Shown piece by piece: positions 37,315 to 45,639 of a DNA stretch of 64,000 bases. The DNA lies in contig NZ_CP043006.1 in the NCBI RefSeq assembly GCF_008086345.1, positions 2,726,032 to 2,790,031 of the forward strand, read 5' to 3'. A model generated the notes under the pieces. That model saw only the letters and a list, made by a program, of their open reading frames with translations, made no database searches and was not told the DNA's origin. Position numbers and translations under genes: made by a program. The stretch's first letter is position 1. Each line of letters begins with the position of its first letter. Source of the stretch: Chitinophaga sp. XS-30 (lineage in GTDB: Bacteria; Bacteroidota; Bacteroidia; Chitinophagales; Chitinophagaceae).

Positions 37315-38358
37315 ATGGCAACCATCAATTTTGGCGGGGTACTGGAAGAAGTAGTAACCAGAGAAGAATTCCCCATGGAAAAAGCAAGAGAAGTTCTGAA
37401 GGACGAAACTATTGCTATCATCGGTTACGGCGTACAAGGTCCCGGCCAGGCGCTGAATCTGAAAGACAACGGATTCAACGTGATCATCGGCCAGCGTAAA
37501 AATTCCAAGACCTGGGATAAGGCAGTAGCAGACGGCTGGGTGCCGGGCGAAACCCTGTTCGAGATAGAGGAAGCGGCACAGAAAGGCACGATCATCCAGT
37601 ACCTGCTCTCCGATGCGGGTCAGATCACCCTGTGGCCTACCCTGAAACCTTACCTCACCAAAGGTAAAGCGCTGTATTTCTCTCACGGTTTTGGCATCAC
37701 TTATAAAGAACAGACCAATATTATTCCGCCTGCTGATGTGGACGTGATCCTGGTAGCTCCCAAAGGCTCCGGTACTTCCCTCCGCAGACTGTTCCTGGCC
37801 GGCCAGGGGCTGAACTCCAGCTTCGCCATCTTCCAGGACGCTACCGGCAAGGCCCGCGACCGTGTGATCGCTCTCGGCATCGGCGTTGGTTCCGGTTACC
37901 TGTTTGAAACAGATTTCAAAAAAGAAGTATTCTCCGACCTTACCGGCGAACGCGGTTCCCTGATGGGCGCCATCCAGGGTATCTTTGCTGCACAGTACCA
38001 GACACTGCGCAACAATGGCCACTCACCTTCCGAAGCTTTCAACGAAACCGTAGAAGAACTGACCCAGTCCCTGATGCCCCTCGTAGCCGAGAATGGTATG
38101 GACTGGATGTATGCCAACTGCTCTACTACGGCCCAGCGCGGTGCACTGGACTGGTGGAAGAAATTCAAGGAAGCTACCCAGCCTGTGTTCGATGAACTGT
38201 ATGCTTCTGTAGCTGCAGGCAAAGAAGCGGCACGTTCCATCTCTTCCAACAGCCAGGCGGATTACCGCGAGAAGCTGGAAAAAGAACTGGAAGAGCTGCG
38301 TAACAGTGAAATGTGGCAGGCAGGCGCTGCAGTACGTCAGCTGCGCCCCGGCAAATAA
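37315..38358 (+). CDS. ilvC: ketol-acid reductoisomerase
   Basis: The protein has 347 residues, the short form. The nucleotide-binding loop is IIGYGVQGPGQALNLKDNG. LVAPKGSGTSLRRLF, GIGVGSGYLFETDFKKEVFSDLTGERG and HSPSEAFNETVEEL form the metal and substrate site. It isomerises and reduces acetolactate in valine and isoleucine synthesis. A 62-nt A/T-rich spacer separates it from ilvN without a terminator. Confidence 0.96.
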   Translation: MATINFGGVLEEVVTREEFPMEKAREVLKDETIAIIGYGVQGPGQALNLKDNGFNVIIGQRKNSKTWDKAVADGWVPGETLFEIEEAAQKGTIIQYLLSDAGQITLWPTLKPYLTKGKALYFSHGFGITYKEQTNIIPPADVDVILVAPKGSGTSLRRLFLAGQGLNSSFAIFQDATGKARDRVIALGIGVGSGYLFETDFKKEVFSDLTGERGSLMGAIQGIFAAQYQTLRNNGHSPSEAFNETVEELTQSLMPLVAENGMDWMYANCSTTAQRGALDWWKKFKEATQPVFDELYASVAAGKEAARSISSNSQADYREKLEKELEELRNSEMWQAGAAVRQLRPGK

Positions 38359-38484
38359 GCACGCAATCAGTAAAAGATAAAAGAAAGAAAAAATGAAGAT
38401 CGGTGTTGGATACGGAGGGATAGGTCGAATTAGCAGCAGCACCTGATGTTCGTTTTTTCTTTTTTTATTTTTTAAACCCAGATA
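38359..38484 (+). other. ilvC-ilvA spacer
   Basis: The spacer contains a 17-codon ORF (38393-38446, MKIGVGYGGIGRISSST-like) and a T-rich stretch preceded by a poor hairpin. ATCGGTG (38399-38405) can pair with CACCTGAT (38439-38446 region) with a bulge. I could not decide whether this is a second weak attenuator, a terminator or just a spacer. Confidence 0.3.
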
Positions 38485-39741
38485 ATGCCAGAAGTCAATC
38501 ATACCATTACACCAACCAGTATAAAAGCCGCAGCGGAAAGGCTGCGCTCCGTGATAACCCGCACTCCCCTGACGTATAACGCCAACCTGTCCCGCCGCTA
38601 TGGCTGCGATGTGTACCTGAAGCGGGAAGACATGCAGGTGGTGCGCTCCTACAAACTCCGTGGCGCCTATAACATGATGAGCACGCTGGACAAAAGCCGT
38701 TTGGTCAATGGCGTTACCTGTGCCAGCGCAGGCAACCATGCCCAGGGCTTTGCCTATTCCTGCCGCCTGCTGAATGTGAAAGGCGTTGTGTTCATGCCCA
38801 TCATCACACCCAAGCAGAAGGTGAACCAGGTGAAAATGTTCGGCGGCGATAATATCGAGATCAGGCTGACGGGTGATACCTTCGATGACTGCTCCGCAGA
38901 GGCGCAGGCTTTTACCCGGGAGCATAACATGACCTTTGTGCCGCCGTTTGATGATCCCAAGATCATTGAAGGGCAGGGGACCGTGGGCCTGGAAATACTG
39001 GAAGAGCAGCCGGAAGTGGATTACCTGTTCATTCCCGTGGGTGGCGGTGGCCTGGCATCCGGTACCGGCGTGTATTTCCGCACGTACAGTCCCGCTACGA
39101 AGATCATCGGTATAGAGCCGGAAGGTGCGCCTTCCATGCTGAAAGCGCTGGAGAACGGCGGCCCGGTTACATTGCCGGAGATCGATCGTTTTGTGGACGG
39201 CGCTGCCGTGAAACGGGTGGGCAGTCTCACCTATGAGATATGCAAAGATGTGCTGGATAAAATGAGCCTCGTGCCGGAAGGCCGCATCTGCTCCACCATT
39301 CTGCGGTTGTATAATGAAGACGCCATAGTGGTAGAGCCCGCAGGGGCCTTGTCCATCGCGGCGCTGGACGATTTTGCCGCGGAGATCAAAGGGAAGAAAG
39401 TAGTGTGCGTGATCAGTGGGAGCAATAACGATATCGACCGGATGCAGGAGATCAAGGAACGTTCCCTGTTATATGAAGGCCTGAAACATTATTTCATTGT
39501 ACGCTTTGTGCAACGCCCCGGTGCATTGAAAGAATTTGTGAACCATGTGCTGGGTCCGGGTGACGATATTACCCGCTTTGAGTTCATACAGAAGCATAAC
39601 AAGGAAATGGGCCCCGCGCTGGTGGGGATAGAGCTGAAGAACCGGGAGGATTATGATGTGCTGCTGGCGAACATGCGCAAGTACAATGTACACTACACGG
39701 AATTGAATAAAGACGATGATCTTTTTGGTTACCTGGTATAG
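38485..39741 (+). CDS. ilvA: threonine ammonia-lyase (threonine deaminase)
   Basis: The protein has 418 residues. The PLP lysine is Lys57 in RSYKLRGAYN, followed by CASAGNHAQGFAYSCR and the phosphate loop VGGGGLASGTG (about 182-192). The C-terminal ACT-like regulatory domain (about 330-418, VRFVQRPGALKEFVNHVLGPGDDI) is of the single-domain kind. It makes 2-oxobutanoate, the entry to isoleucine. Its place after ilvC fits a complete valine/isoleucine cluster, with leuABCD absent from the window. Confidence 0.95.
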   Translation: MPEVNHTITPTSIKAAAERLRSVITRTPLTYNANLSRRYGCDVYLKREDMQVVRSYKLRGAYNMMSTLDKSRLVNGVTCASAGNHAQGFAYSCRLLNVKGVVFMPIITPKQKVNQVKMFGGDNIEIRLTGDTFDDCSAEAQAFTREHNMTFVPPFDDPKIIEGQGTVGLEILEEQPEVDYLFIPVGGGGLASGTGVYFRTYSPATKIIGIEPEGAPSMLKALENGGPVTLPEIDRFVDGAAVKRVGSLTYEICKDVLDKMSLVPEGRICSTILRLYNEDAIVVEPAGALSIAALDDFAAEIKGKKVVCVISGSNNDIDRMQEIKERSLLYEGLKHYFIVRFVQRPGALKEFVNHVLGPGDDITRFEFIQKHNKEMGPALVGIELKNREDYDVLLANMRKYNVHYTELNKDDDLFGYLV

Positions 39742-39768
39742 CAGGCGCCATCAGCCGCTCGTGTCAGG

Positions 39769-39848
39769 TAGATAAAGTACCTATGAAGTACTGTTAAGGT
39801 ACTGTTGAAGTACCCATAAGGTACTCCCATAAAAAGGTACTTTATCTA
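39769..39848. repeat. 11-bp GTAC tandem array inside a 14-bp inverted repeat
   Basis: GTAC occurs at 39777, 39788, 39799, 39810 and 39821, exactly 11 bp apart, and again at 39837. The outer arms 39769-39782 and 39835-39848 are perfectly complementary over 14 bp. A further inverted repeat with 7-bp arms (AAGTATC and GATACTT) lies at 39868-39886. It follows ilvA, so it could end or stabilise the ilv transcript, or bind a protein on one face of the DNA. Confidence 0.8.
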
Positions 39849-40028
39849 TAGTTTGATAGTGGTTTACAAGTATCCTGAAGATACTTTACCATCCTTACAA
39901 CAGACTGTCTTTTAGTCATTTATCCTGAAATACGAATGAAGAACAGGCCCGGTTACCCATCGGGCTTACTTGTCGCACTTTCCCCCCAGTATGTCGTTTT
40001 TGCCCATAAACCGTTCCGCCTGAGCCCT

Positions 40029-40036
40029 TAACTTTG
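40029..40036 (+). promoter_or_regulatory. -7 box of the DUF1801 gene
   Basis: TAACTTTG ends 5 nt before the ATG at 40042. Confidence 0.5.
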
Positions 40037-40041
40037 TATTC

Positions 40042-40416
40042 ATGAAAAACACCCCCGCCCGGGACATCGACACATACATCGCCGGTTTCCCCGCACCGGT
40101 ACAGGCCATGCTGCAACAGGTTCGAGAAACTATTCAAAAGGCTGCGCCGGCAGCTACGGAAGCGATCAGCTATGCCATGCCTACCTTCAGGCTGAATGGT
40201 AACCTGGTACACTTTGCCGGGTACAAAAATCATATCGGGTTCTATCCCGCGCCTACGGGAGCGGAGGCTTTTAAAAAGGAGCTGGCTGTTTACAAGACCG
40301 GCAAAGGGTCTGTACAATTCCCGCTGGATCAGCCCATGCCACTAGCGCTGATCACCAAGATCGTAAAGTACAGGGTGAAAGAAAGCCTTGAAAAGGCCAA
40401 AGCCAAAAAGAAATAA
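40042..40416 (+). CDS. DUF1801 (YdhG-like) family protein
   Basis: The protein has 124 residues. The DUF1801 pattern is clear: IDTYIAGFPAPVQAMLQQVRETI, EAISYAMPTFRLNGNLVHFAGYKNHIGFYP and VQFPLDQPMPLALITKIVKYRV. Some relatives are described as frataxin-like iron chaperones, but most are uncharacterised. The gene stands alone, convergent with the heme-binding-domain gene. Confidence 0.9.
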   Translation: MKNTPARDIDTYIAGFPAPVQAMLQQVRETIQKAAPAATEAISYAMPTFRLNGNLVHFAGYKNHIGFYPAPTGAEAFKKELAVYKTGKGSVQFPLDQPMPLALITKIVKYRVKESLEKAKAKKK

Positions 40417-40520
40417 TACCCTTTTCCGCGGCATCGCAGCGCAAGCTGATAGGAAAGGCCTGCCGCATATCCGGTTCCGCCGTCCGTCAAACCCGGGCCG
40501 GTTTCTGCTCCCGGCAGGAA

Positions 40521-41018
40521 TCATTGTTTTTTCTTCGCGATCAGACTATCCGGCGGGTAGGCTGATTGCATCTCCTTCCGGATATTTCCGCACCAGTCAC
40601 TGATCATTTTTCGTTCCGCCACATTGAGCTTTGCGCTCGTATGAACGATCGTGTAGGAGGATAGGGGCATCTCTCCTTCATTTACCATTTCCGCGGTCTC
40701 CTCCAGTTTCCGGTATTGGCGGGAGACGGGGTAAGCAAGGAATTCATCGAAGTTCAGATGACGTTTACCGTCTTTGATATGTGCCGCCAGCCACCAGGCT
40801 ACCGGCTGGATGTTCGCATACCAGGGATAGACGGTATTGTTGCTATGACAATCGTAACAAGCCTTTTGAAGAATGGCCTCCACATCTGCCGGTACAGCAT
40901 AGGCTTTCGAAATATGCCCGTCCGGCGAAGCACCGGCGACATTCCGCGCAGGACGGAAGAACTGGATGATGGCCAGTGCGGCCAAAAACACCCACAGTAT
41001 CATTTTCCATGATCTCAT
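40521..41018 (-). CDS. heme-binding domain (c-type motif) protein
   Basis: The protein has 165 residues from the ATG at 41018 (MRSWKMILWVFLAALAII). An N-terminal membrane anchor is followed by one c-type heme motif CYDCH in ILQKACYDCHSNNTVYPWYANIQP, the hallmark of the Haem_bd family of Bacteroidota. EGEMPLSSYTIVHTSAKL near the end contains the likely distal Met. It probably carries electrons or senses redox state in the periplasm. The longer frame to 41069 adds residues with no signal character. Confidence 0.88.
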   Translation of the reverse strand: MRSWKMILWVFLAALAIIQFFRPARNVAGASPDGHISKAYAVPADVEAILQKACYDCHSNNTVYPWYANIQPVAWWLAAHIKDGKRHLNFDEFLAYPVSRQYRKLEETAEMVNEGEMPLSSYTIVHTSAKLNVAERKMISDWCGNIRKEMQSAYPPDSLIAKKKQ

Positions 41019-41155
41019 GAAGCTGATTTTAGGTAAGATAAAGTTATTGACCGGATAAGGTCCGGCCAATGACCGCCATCATCAACAGGCATATCGGCGA
41101 TCATTTTTTTCCGCAACACGCCGGCTTAACTTTCGGTAAACAAAAGATCAGCCAT

Positions 41156-41323
41156 ATGAAGATCAACAAAACATGGCACCTGAAACATCCCATGCCGCCC
41201 AATCCTACAACGGACCAGCGGATCGAATGGCACATTGCCCACCAGCAAAACTGCTCCTGCCGCAAGATCCCCGGCAAGCTGGCGGAGGAAATGAAGAAAA
41301 GGGGTATAAAGATCACCACCTAA
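41156..41323 (+). CDS. small conserved-looking protein, unknown function
   Basis: The protein has 55 residues from the ATG at 41156 (MKINKTWHLKHPMPPNPT). A short basic protein has the motif QNCSCRKIPGKLAEEMKKRGIKI; the paired Cys suggest metal or redox chemistry. Longer starts up to 41069 are possible. It stands 12 nt before the small membrane-protein gene. Confidence 0.6.
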   Translation: MKINKTWHLKHPMPPNPTTDQRIEWHIAHQQNCSCRKIPGKLAEEMKKRGIKITT

Positions 41324-41335
41324 AAAACCACTGTT

Positions 41336-41749
41336 ATGAGAATCTTCCTGAAAATACTTGCTTCGGTACTGCTGTTATTCAATGGTCTCAGCGCTGTATA
41401 TGGCGGCTGGAGCCTGATGATGCATCCTGACGGCAGCGGCTTGGGAATGCCGCTTGAATTACTGGAGGGTACGCTATTCCCGGACTTTTTTATTCCCGGC
41501 CTTGTGCTCTTCCTTGTAAACGGGGCTTTCAGCCTGGTGGTGCTGGTCATCACTTTGCTTGAACTTAAAAATTATACATGGCTGATAATGGTGCAGGGGT
41601 TTTTGTTAGTGGGTTGGATCGTCATACAGATATTTATCGTGCAGGGAGTAGATCCCTTGCATATCGTGTATTTTTCGACGGGTGTACTGATGATGCTGAC
41701 TGGCTGGCTGCTGCAGTTAACGGGTATCGAGTATTCCTACCGGATGTGA
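41336..41749 (+). CDS. small integral membrane protein, unknown function
   Basis: The protein has 137 residues with four predicted membrane segments (about 5-25, 50-75, 80-100 and 108-130). No catalytic motif is seen. Its stop codon overlaps the first Crp-type palindrome, which belongs to the next gene. Confidence 0.75.
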   Translation: MRIFLKILASVLLLFNGLSAVYGGWSLMMHPDGSGLGMPLELLEGTLFPDFFIPGLVLFLVNGAFSLVVLVITLLELKNYTWLIMVQGFLLVGWIVIQIFIVQGVDPLHIVYFSTGVLMMLTGWLLQLTGIEYSYRM

Positions 41750-41759
41750 CTAAAGTCAC
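41746..41759 (+). promoter_or_regulatory. Crp/Fnr-type site 1, upstream of the sulfide:quinone reductase
   Basis: GTGACTAAAGTCAC is a perfect palindrome of the GTGA-N6-TCAC class. Its centre (41752.5) is 36.5 bp from the last base of a poor -7 box (TACATTCA, 41782-41789), and the ATG follows 15 nt later. The same geometry recurs at four other sites. Confidence 0.8.
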
Positions 41760-41804
41760 GCTTTTCCGCAGGGTATGGGGCTACATTCATGCAAAATCAA
41801 TATT

Positions 41805-42998
41805 ATGCCAGTTCAACATAAGATCATTATCGTGGGCGGTGGCAATGCCGGCCTGTCGGTAGCCGCGCGGTTGCTGCGGAAAGACAGCAAACTGGATGTT
41901 GCGGTGATAGAGCCATCGGACAAACATTACTATCAACCGGCCTGGACGCTCGTGGGCAGCGGTATTTTCGATATCCGCAAAACCATGCGGCGGGAAGGCG
42001 ATGTGATGCCTGCCGGCGCACAATGGATCAAGGACAAGGTGGCGGCATTCCTGCCGGAGGAGCATGCCATCGTATTTGCATCCGGAGAAAAGATGTATTA
42101 CGAATACCTGGTGGTGGCGCCGGGGATACAGCTCAACTGGAACGATGTCAAAGGGCTCAAGGAATCACTGGGAACGAATGGCGTATGCTCGAATTACAGC
42201 TACGATACTGCACCATATACTTTTGAAAGCATCCGCAATTTCAAGGGAGGCCGGGCGATCTTCCACAACCCGCATACCCCGGTAAAATGCGGCGGCGCTC
42301 CGCACAAGATCATGTACATGGCGGCGGATTATTTCCGGCGGCATGGCCTGCTGAAAAAGGCAGATATCCAGTATTGGAGCGGCGGAACCCGGCTTTTCGG
42401 GGTGCCGGAATATGAAAAGACCCTGCTGGAAGTATGCCGCCGGGCGGATATTCACCTGCATTTTCAGCAACAACTTGTGGAGATAGACGGGCCGGGCAAA
42501 CGTGCGAAATTTACGGGAATGGGGGAACACCAAAATGAGGAGACCTGGGTGGATTTTGATATGATACATGTTACACCGCCGCAAAGCGCGCCTGATTTTG
42601 TGAAACAAAGCCCGCTTGCGAATGCGGCGGGATGGGTGGATGTGGACAGGTTTACCCTGCAGCATGTGAAGTACCCGGATATATTCTCGCTGGGAGACGC
42701 TGCCAGCCTGCCCACCAGCAAGACCGGCGCGGCCATCCGCAAACAGGCGCCCGTACTGGTGGAAAACCTGCTCCGCCATATGCGGCATCAGCCGCTGTCT
42801 GCCAGGTATAACGGTTATACCAGCTGCCCGGTAGTGACGGGTTACGGGAAACTGGTGCTGGCGGAGTTTGACTATGACAACCACCGGGTGGAGACCTTTC
42901 CTTTTGATCAAAGCCGGGAAAGATGGAGCATGTTCCTGCTGAAAAGATATGTGCTGCCCTGGATGTACTGGGCCAGAATATTGACCGGCAAGGCATAA
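41805..42998 (+). CDS. sqr: type II sulfide:quinone oxidoreductase (SQOR-like)
   Basis: The protein has 397 residues from the ATG at 41805 (MPVQHKIIIVGGGNAGLSV); the frame extends 10 codons upstream, but the promoter box favours this start. It closely follows the mitochondrial SQOR pattern: PVKCGGAPHKIMYMA (Cys162), MIHVTPPQSAPDFVKQSPLA, LPTSKTGAAIRKQAP, NGYTSCPVVTGYGK and ETFPFDQSRERWSM. It oxidises sulfide, passing electrons to quinone and sulfane sulfur to an acceptor. Human SQOR has a second active Cys in GDCTNLPTSKT; here that position is Ala299 (GDAASLPTSKT), while Cys128 is present in GVCSNYS. Confidence 0.92.
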   Translation: MPVQHKIIIVGGGNAGLSVAARLLRKDSKLDVAVIEPSDKHYYQPAWTLVGSGIFDIRKTMRREGDVMPAGAQWIKDKVAAFLPEEHAIVFASGEKMYYEYLVVAPGIQLNWNDVKGLKESLGTNGVCSNYSYDTAPYTFESIRNFKGGRAIFHNPHTPVKCGGAPHKIMYMAADYFRRHGLLKKADIQYWSGGTRLFGVPEYEKTLLEVCRRADIHLHFQQQLVEIDGPGKRAKFTGMGEHQNEETWVDFDMIHVTPPQSAPDFVKQSPLANAAGWVDVDRFTLQHVKYPDIFSLGDAASLPTSKTGAAIRKQAPVLVENLLRHMRHQPLSARYNGYTSCPVVTGYGKLVLAEFDYDNHRVETFPFDQSRERWSMFLLKRYVLPWMYWARILTGKA

Positions 42999-43044
42999 GG
43001 GAACGTTTTTTGTGACGAATAATCAATTGCTTAAATACAACAGT

Positions 43045-44382
43045 ATGGAAATAAAACAATTTTACGATGAGGCGCTCTCTCATGCATCTTATGCTGTATG
43101 GGAAGGGAAGGAGATGGTACTGATAGACCCTTCCAGAGACCCTTTGCCTTATTACCGCCATGCAGAGGCCTGCGGGGCGGAGATCACTCATGTGCTGGAA
43201 ACGCATCCGCATGCGGACTTTGTGAGCTGCCACCTGCAGGTGCATAAGGAAAAAGGCGCAACAATACTGATCAATCCGATGGTAGAGCCGGATTATCCGT
43301 TTTCGCCCTTTAGTGATGGCGATGAGCTGAAGCTGGGAAAAAGTACGATCAAAGCTTTGCATACGCCGGGGCATTCGCCTGACAGCAACAGCTATCTGCT
43401 GCTGGATGCCGCCGGGAAATCCGTGGCTTTGTTCACGGGGGATTTCCTGTTCATCAATGATGTGGGTCGGCCGGACCTGCGGGAAGGCGCGGGCCGGATG
43501 CGGGAGGAAAGAATGGCGCTGGCACGCCGCATGTACCAGTCCATTTACCAGGTGCTGGCAAAGCTGCCCGATGATGTGATGATCTACCCGGCGCATGGCG
43601 GGGGCTCCCTGTGCGGGAAGAACCTCAGCGATCAGCTGTCGGACACACTGGGCAGTCAACGTACGCAAAACTGGGCCTTGCAGGAAATGAGCGAGGATGA
43701 ATTTGTGAAGGAACTGCTGAAGGATCAGCCGTATGTACCGTATTATTTTCCGTTTGATGTGGAGGTGAACCGTACGGGCGCTGCTTCCGTTCCTGCGGCA
43801 ATGGAGGGCATCGGGCTGCTGACGGCAGCGGATGTTCCGGACGGTTTGACGGTGGTGGATACCCGTCCCGAGGCATCGTTCAAGCAGGGGCATTTACCGG
43901 GCGCCATCAATATTCAGTGCGGACCGAAGGACAAGTATGAAACCTGGCTGGGCAGTATCGTCAAACCCGGAGAGCAGTACTGCATAGTGGTAGCGGAAGA
44001 AGCAACGAAGACGGAAGTACTGGCCCGCACGGCAAGGATAGGATATGAAACTTTTGTGACCGGTGTAGTGGCGGGAAATGACTTCGCCGTAACGGATATC
44101 GCTAAACCGGTGATCACCGCACACCCTGATGAATCAGGCGCGTATTACATACTGGATATCCGGCAGGCGGGAGAGCATGTTGCACAACCCCTGTTCAAAA
44201 CGAGCGTGAACATTCCGCTGGTGGAATTAAAGGAGCGCGCCAAAGATATTCTGACCGACAAGCCGGTGCTGGTGCATTGCGCGGGCGGTTACCGTTCTGC
44301 AATAGGGGCCAGCCTGCTGAAAAAGATACGGCCTGATCTGAAGGTCTTTGATCTGAGCACGGAGATATCCCGTTACAAATGA
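43045..44382 (+). CDS. MBL-fold persulfide dioxygenase-like protein with C-terminal rhodanese domains
   Basis: The protein has 445 residues from the ATG at 43045 (MEIKQFYDEALSHASY). The metallo-beta-lactamase domain covers about 1-230 with THPHADFVSCH (His54, His56, Asp58, His63), HTPGHSPDS and FTGDFLFINDVGRPDL. Two rhodanese-like domains follow; the first lacks a proper active-site loop, the second has LVHCAGGYRSAIG with the catalytic Cys. It probably oxidises glutathione or similar persulfides to sulfite and handles thiosulfate. It follows the SQR gene by 46 nt in one unit. Confidence 0.9.
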   Translation: MEIKQFYDEALSHASYAVWEGKEMVLIDPSRDPLPYYRHAEACGAEITHVLETHPHADFVSCHLQVHKEKGATILINPMVEPDYPFSPFSDGDELKLGKSTIKALHTPGHSPDSNSYLLLDAAGKSVALFTGDFLFINDVGRPDLREGAGRMREERMALARRMYQSIYQVLAKLPDDVMIYPAHGGGSLCGKNLSDQLSDTLGSQRTQNWALQEMSEDEFVKELLKDQPYVPYYFPFDVEVNRTGAASVPAAMEGIGLLTAADVPDGLTVVDTRPEASFKQGHLPGAINIQCGPKDKYETWLGSIVKPGEQYCIVVAEEATKTEVLARTARIGYETFVTGVVAGNDFAVTDIAKPVITAHPDESGAYYILDIRQAGEHVAQPLFKTSVNIPLVELKERAKDILTDKPVLVHCAGGYRSAIGASLLKKIRPDLKVFDLSTEISRYK

Positions 44383-44419
44383 TGGGCTCAGATCTGGGTT
44401 GCTTATGAGAAAAAAGAAG

Positions 44420-44456
44420 AAGCCGGCCGTACTGAAAAGTATTGGCCGGCTTTTTT
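44420..44456. terminator. bidirectional terminator
   Basis: AAGCCGGCC (44420-44428) pairs with GGCCGGCTT (44444-44452), followed by Ts and preceded by As on the other side. It serves the MBL gene and the convergent YeeE-type gene. Confidence 0.9.
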
Positions 44457-44479
44457 ATATGTAAATCGACTGCATATTA

Positions 44480-44995
44480 TCAGTGCGGGAGCTTTTCCCG
44501 GAAATACCCGTACGTCCATGTACCGGCAATGGCGCTTGCTACTACAACCGCCACCACGGTAGCGCCGGTACCGATCTGCGCGAACAGCGGCCCCGGGCAG
44601 GCGCCGGTCAGCGCCCATCCCAGGCCGAATATCAACCCGCCGATGATCTGGCCCTTATTGAATTTCTTGGGCGTGAAGGCGATCGTTTCCCCGTGAATGG
44701 TTTTGATCCTGAATTTTTTGATCAGGAATACGGAAAGCGCGCCCACCGCAATGGCCGTGCCAATGACCCCGTACATATGAAAGCTTTGCATCCTGAACAT
44801 TTCCTGGATACGGAACCAGGAGATGATCTCCGCTTTAACGAATACGATGCCGAACAGTACGCCCACCGCCAGGTATTTGAAATTGTACCACCAGGGATGC
44901 TGGCGGACGGAATCGTTGATACATACGGTATCCAGGGAACGCACTTCGTAGTCCGTGGTATTGTTGCTGATGACATCTTCTTTTATAACTGACAT
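44480..44995 (-). CDS. YeeE/YedE-family transporter, second half (DUF6691-type)
   Basis: The protein has 171 residues. The N-terminal tail is soluble, then about four membrane segments follow. The family signature is GGLIFGLGWALTGACPGPLFAQIG with a conserved Cys. It forms a pair with the YeeE-like half encoded 15 bp upstream. In characterised YeeE (TsuA) proteins, cysteines in such repeats carry thiosulfate through the membrane. A role in thiosulfate or sulfane-sulfur movement is inferred here. Confidence 0.88.
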   Translation of the reverse strand: MSVIKEDVISNNTTDYEVRSLDTVCINDSVRQHPWWYNFKYLAVGVLFGIVFVKAEIISWFRIQEMFRMQSFHMYGVIGTAIAVGALSVFLIKKFRIKTIHGETIAFTPKKFNKGQIIGGLIFGLGWALTGACPGPLFAQIGTGATVVAVVVASAIAGTWTYGYFREKLPH

Positions 44996-45010
44996 GATCT
45001 TTCGGTTTAT

Positions 45011-45574
45011 TTATAATTGCATGATGTAAGGGAGGATCAGGTTTGCCATGATGAACCCGCCTGCCATAAAGCAACAGGTTGCGATCAGCGATGGCAGCTG
45101 CAGATCGCTGAGGCCCATTATAGCATGGCCGCTGGTACAGCCTCCGGCATACCGGGAGCCGAAACCCACCAGAAACCCGCCGAGCACCATCATGACCAGT
45201 CCCCTTGCACTGAACAGCGCTTCCCAGGAAACAAGCTGCTGCGGCACCATGTTGCTGTAGTCCGTAATGCCATACCCCGCCAGCTCTTGCGCGAGACGCG
45301 GATCTACCTGCACCGGAAGCGGATCGGCCAGAAAAGTGGCAGCAATGACAGCTCCGGCGAGGATGCCGCCCACGAAAAAGAAATTCCATATCTCCTTTCT
45401 CCAGTCGTACTGAAAAAATTTGATGTTGCCCGGAAAGCAGGCAGCGCAGGCATGCCGCAGGTTGGCGGAGATGCCGAAATGTTTATTGCCCAGCAGCAAC
45501 AGGGCCGGTACGATCAACCCGATCAGTCCGCCTGCCACATACCAGGGCCAGGGTTGGAAAAGTGCTTCCAGCAT
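45011..45574 (-). CDS. YeeE/YedE-family transporter, first half
   Basis: The protein has 187 residues from the ATG at 45574 ([16 protein letters not shown]); the frame continues to a TTG at 45610. About five membrane segments are present, with the signature [25 protein letters not shown] and its conserved Cys. With the following gene it makes a split sulfur transporter. Crp-type site 2 lies directly upstream. Confidence 0.9.
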   Translation of the reverse strand: MLEALFQPWPWYVAGGLIGLIVPALLLLGNKHFGISANLRHACAACFPGNIKFFQYDWRKEIWNFFFVGGILAGAVIAATFLADPLPVQVDPRLAQELAGYGITDYSNMVPQQLVSWEALFSARGLVMMVLGGFLVGFGSRYAGGCTSGHAIMGLSDLQLPSLIATCCFMAGGFIMANLILPYIMQL

Positions 45575-45622
45575 ATGATCTTTTTTTAAGGACAAAAATC
45601 GGCTATGCAAGCTATGCCGGCC

Positions 45623-45636
45623 GTGATAATTGTCAC
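45623..45636 (-). promoter_or_regulatory. Crp/Fnr-type site 2, upstream of the YeeE pair
   Basis: GTGATAATTGTCAC fits GTGA-N6-TCAC. Its centre is 36.5 bp from the end of a minus-strand box GATTTTTG (45600-45593), and the ATG follows 18 nt later. Confidence 0.78.
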
Positions 45637-45639
45637 GAT

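Larger units (their letters stand above)
39742..40041. other. non-coding region after ilvA
   Basis: This 300-bp stretch has no gene. It holds the GTAC array, a GCCCG/CGGGC hairpin without a T-run near 39938-39962, and the promoter box of the DUF1801 gene at its end. Confidence 0.6.

Noticed and set aside
38393..38446. 17-codon ORF between ilvC and ilvA as a second leader peptide
   Set aside because: It has three Ile and one Val but no codon run, and the following hairpin is poor with a bulge. Not enough to call an attenuator; kept only as a note on the spacer.
39769..39848. Possible CRISPR array at the GTAC repeats
   Set aside because: The unit is only 11 bp, no spacers exist, and outer arms are inverted.
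41775..41804. Upstream ATG giving a 10-residue longer sulfide:quinone reductase
   Set aside because: It overlaps the activator-dependent -7 box; the FAD-fold N-terminus begins normally at the ATG at 41805.
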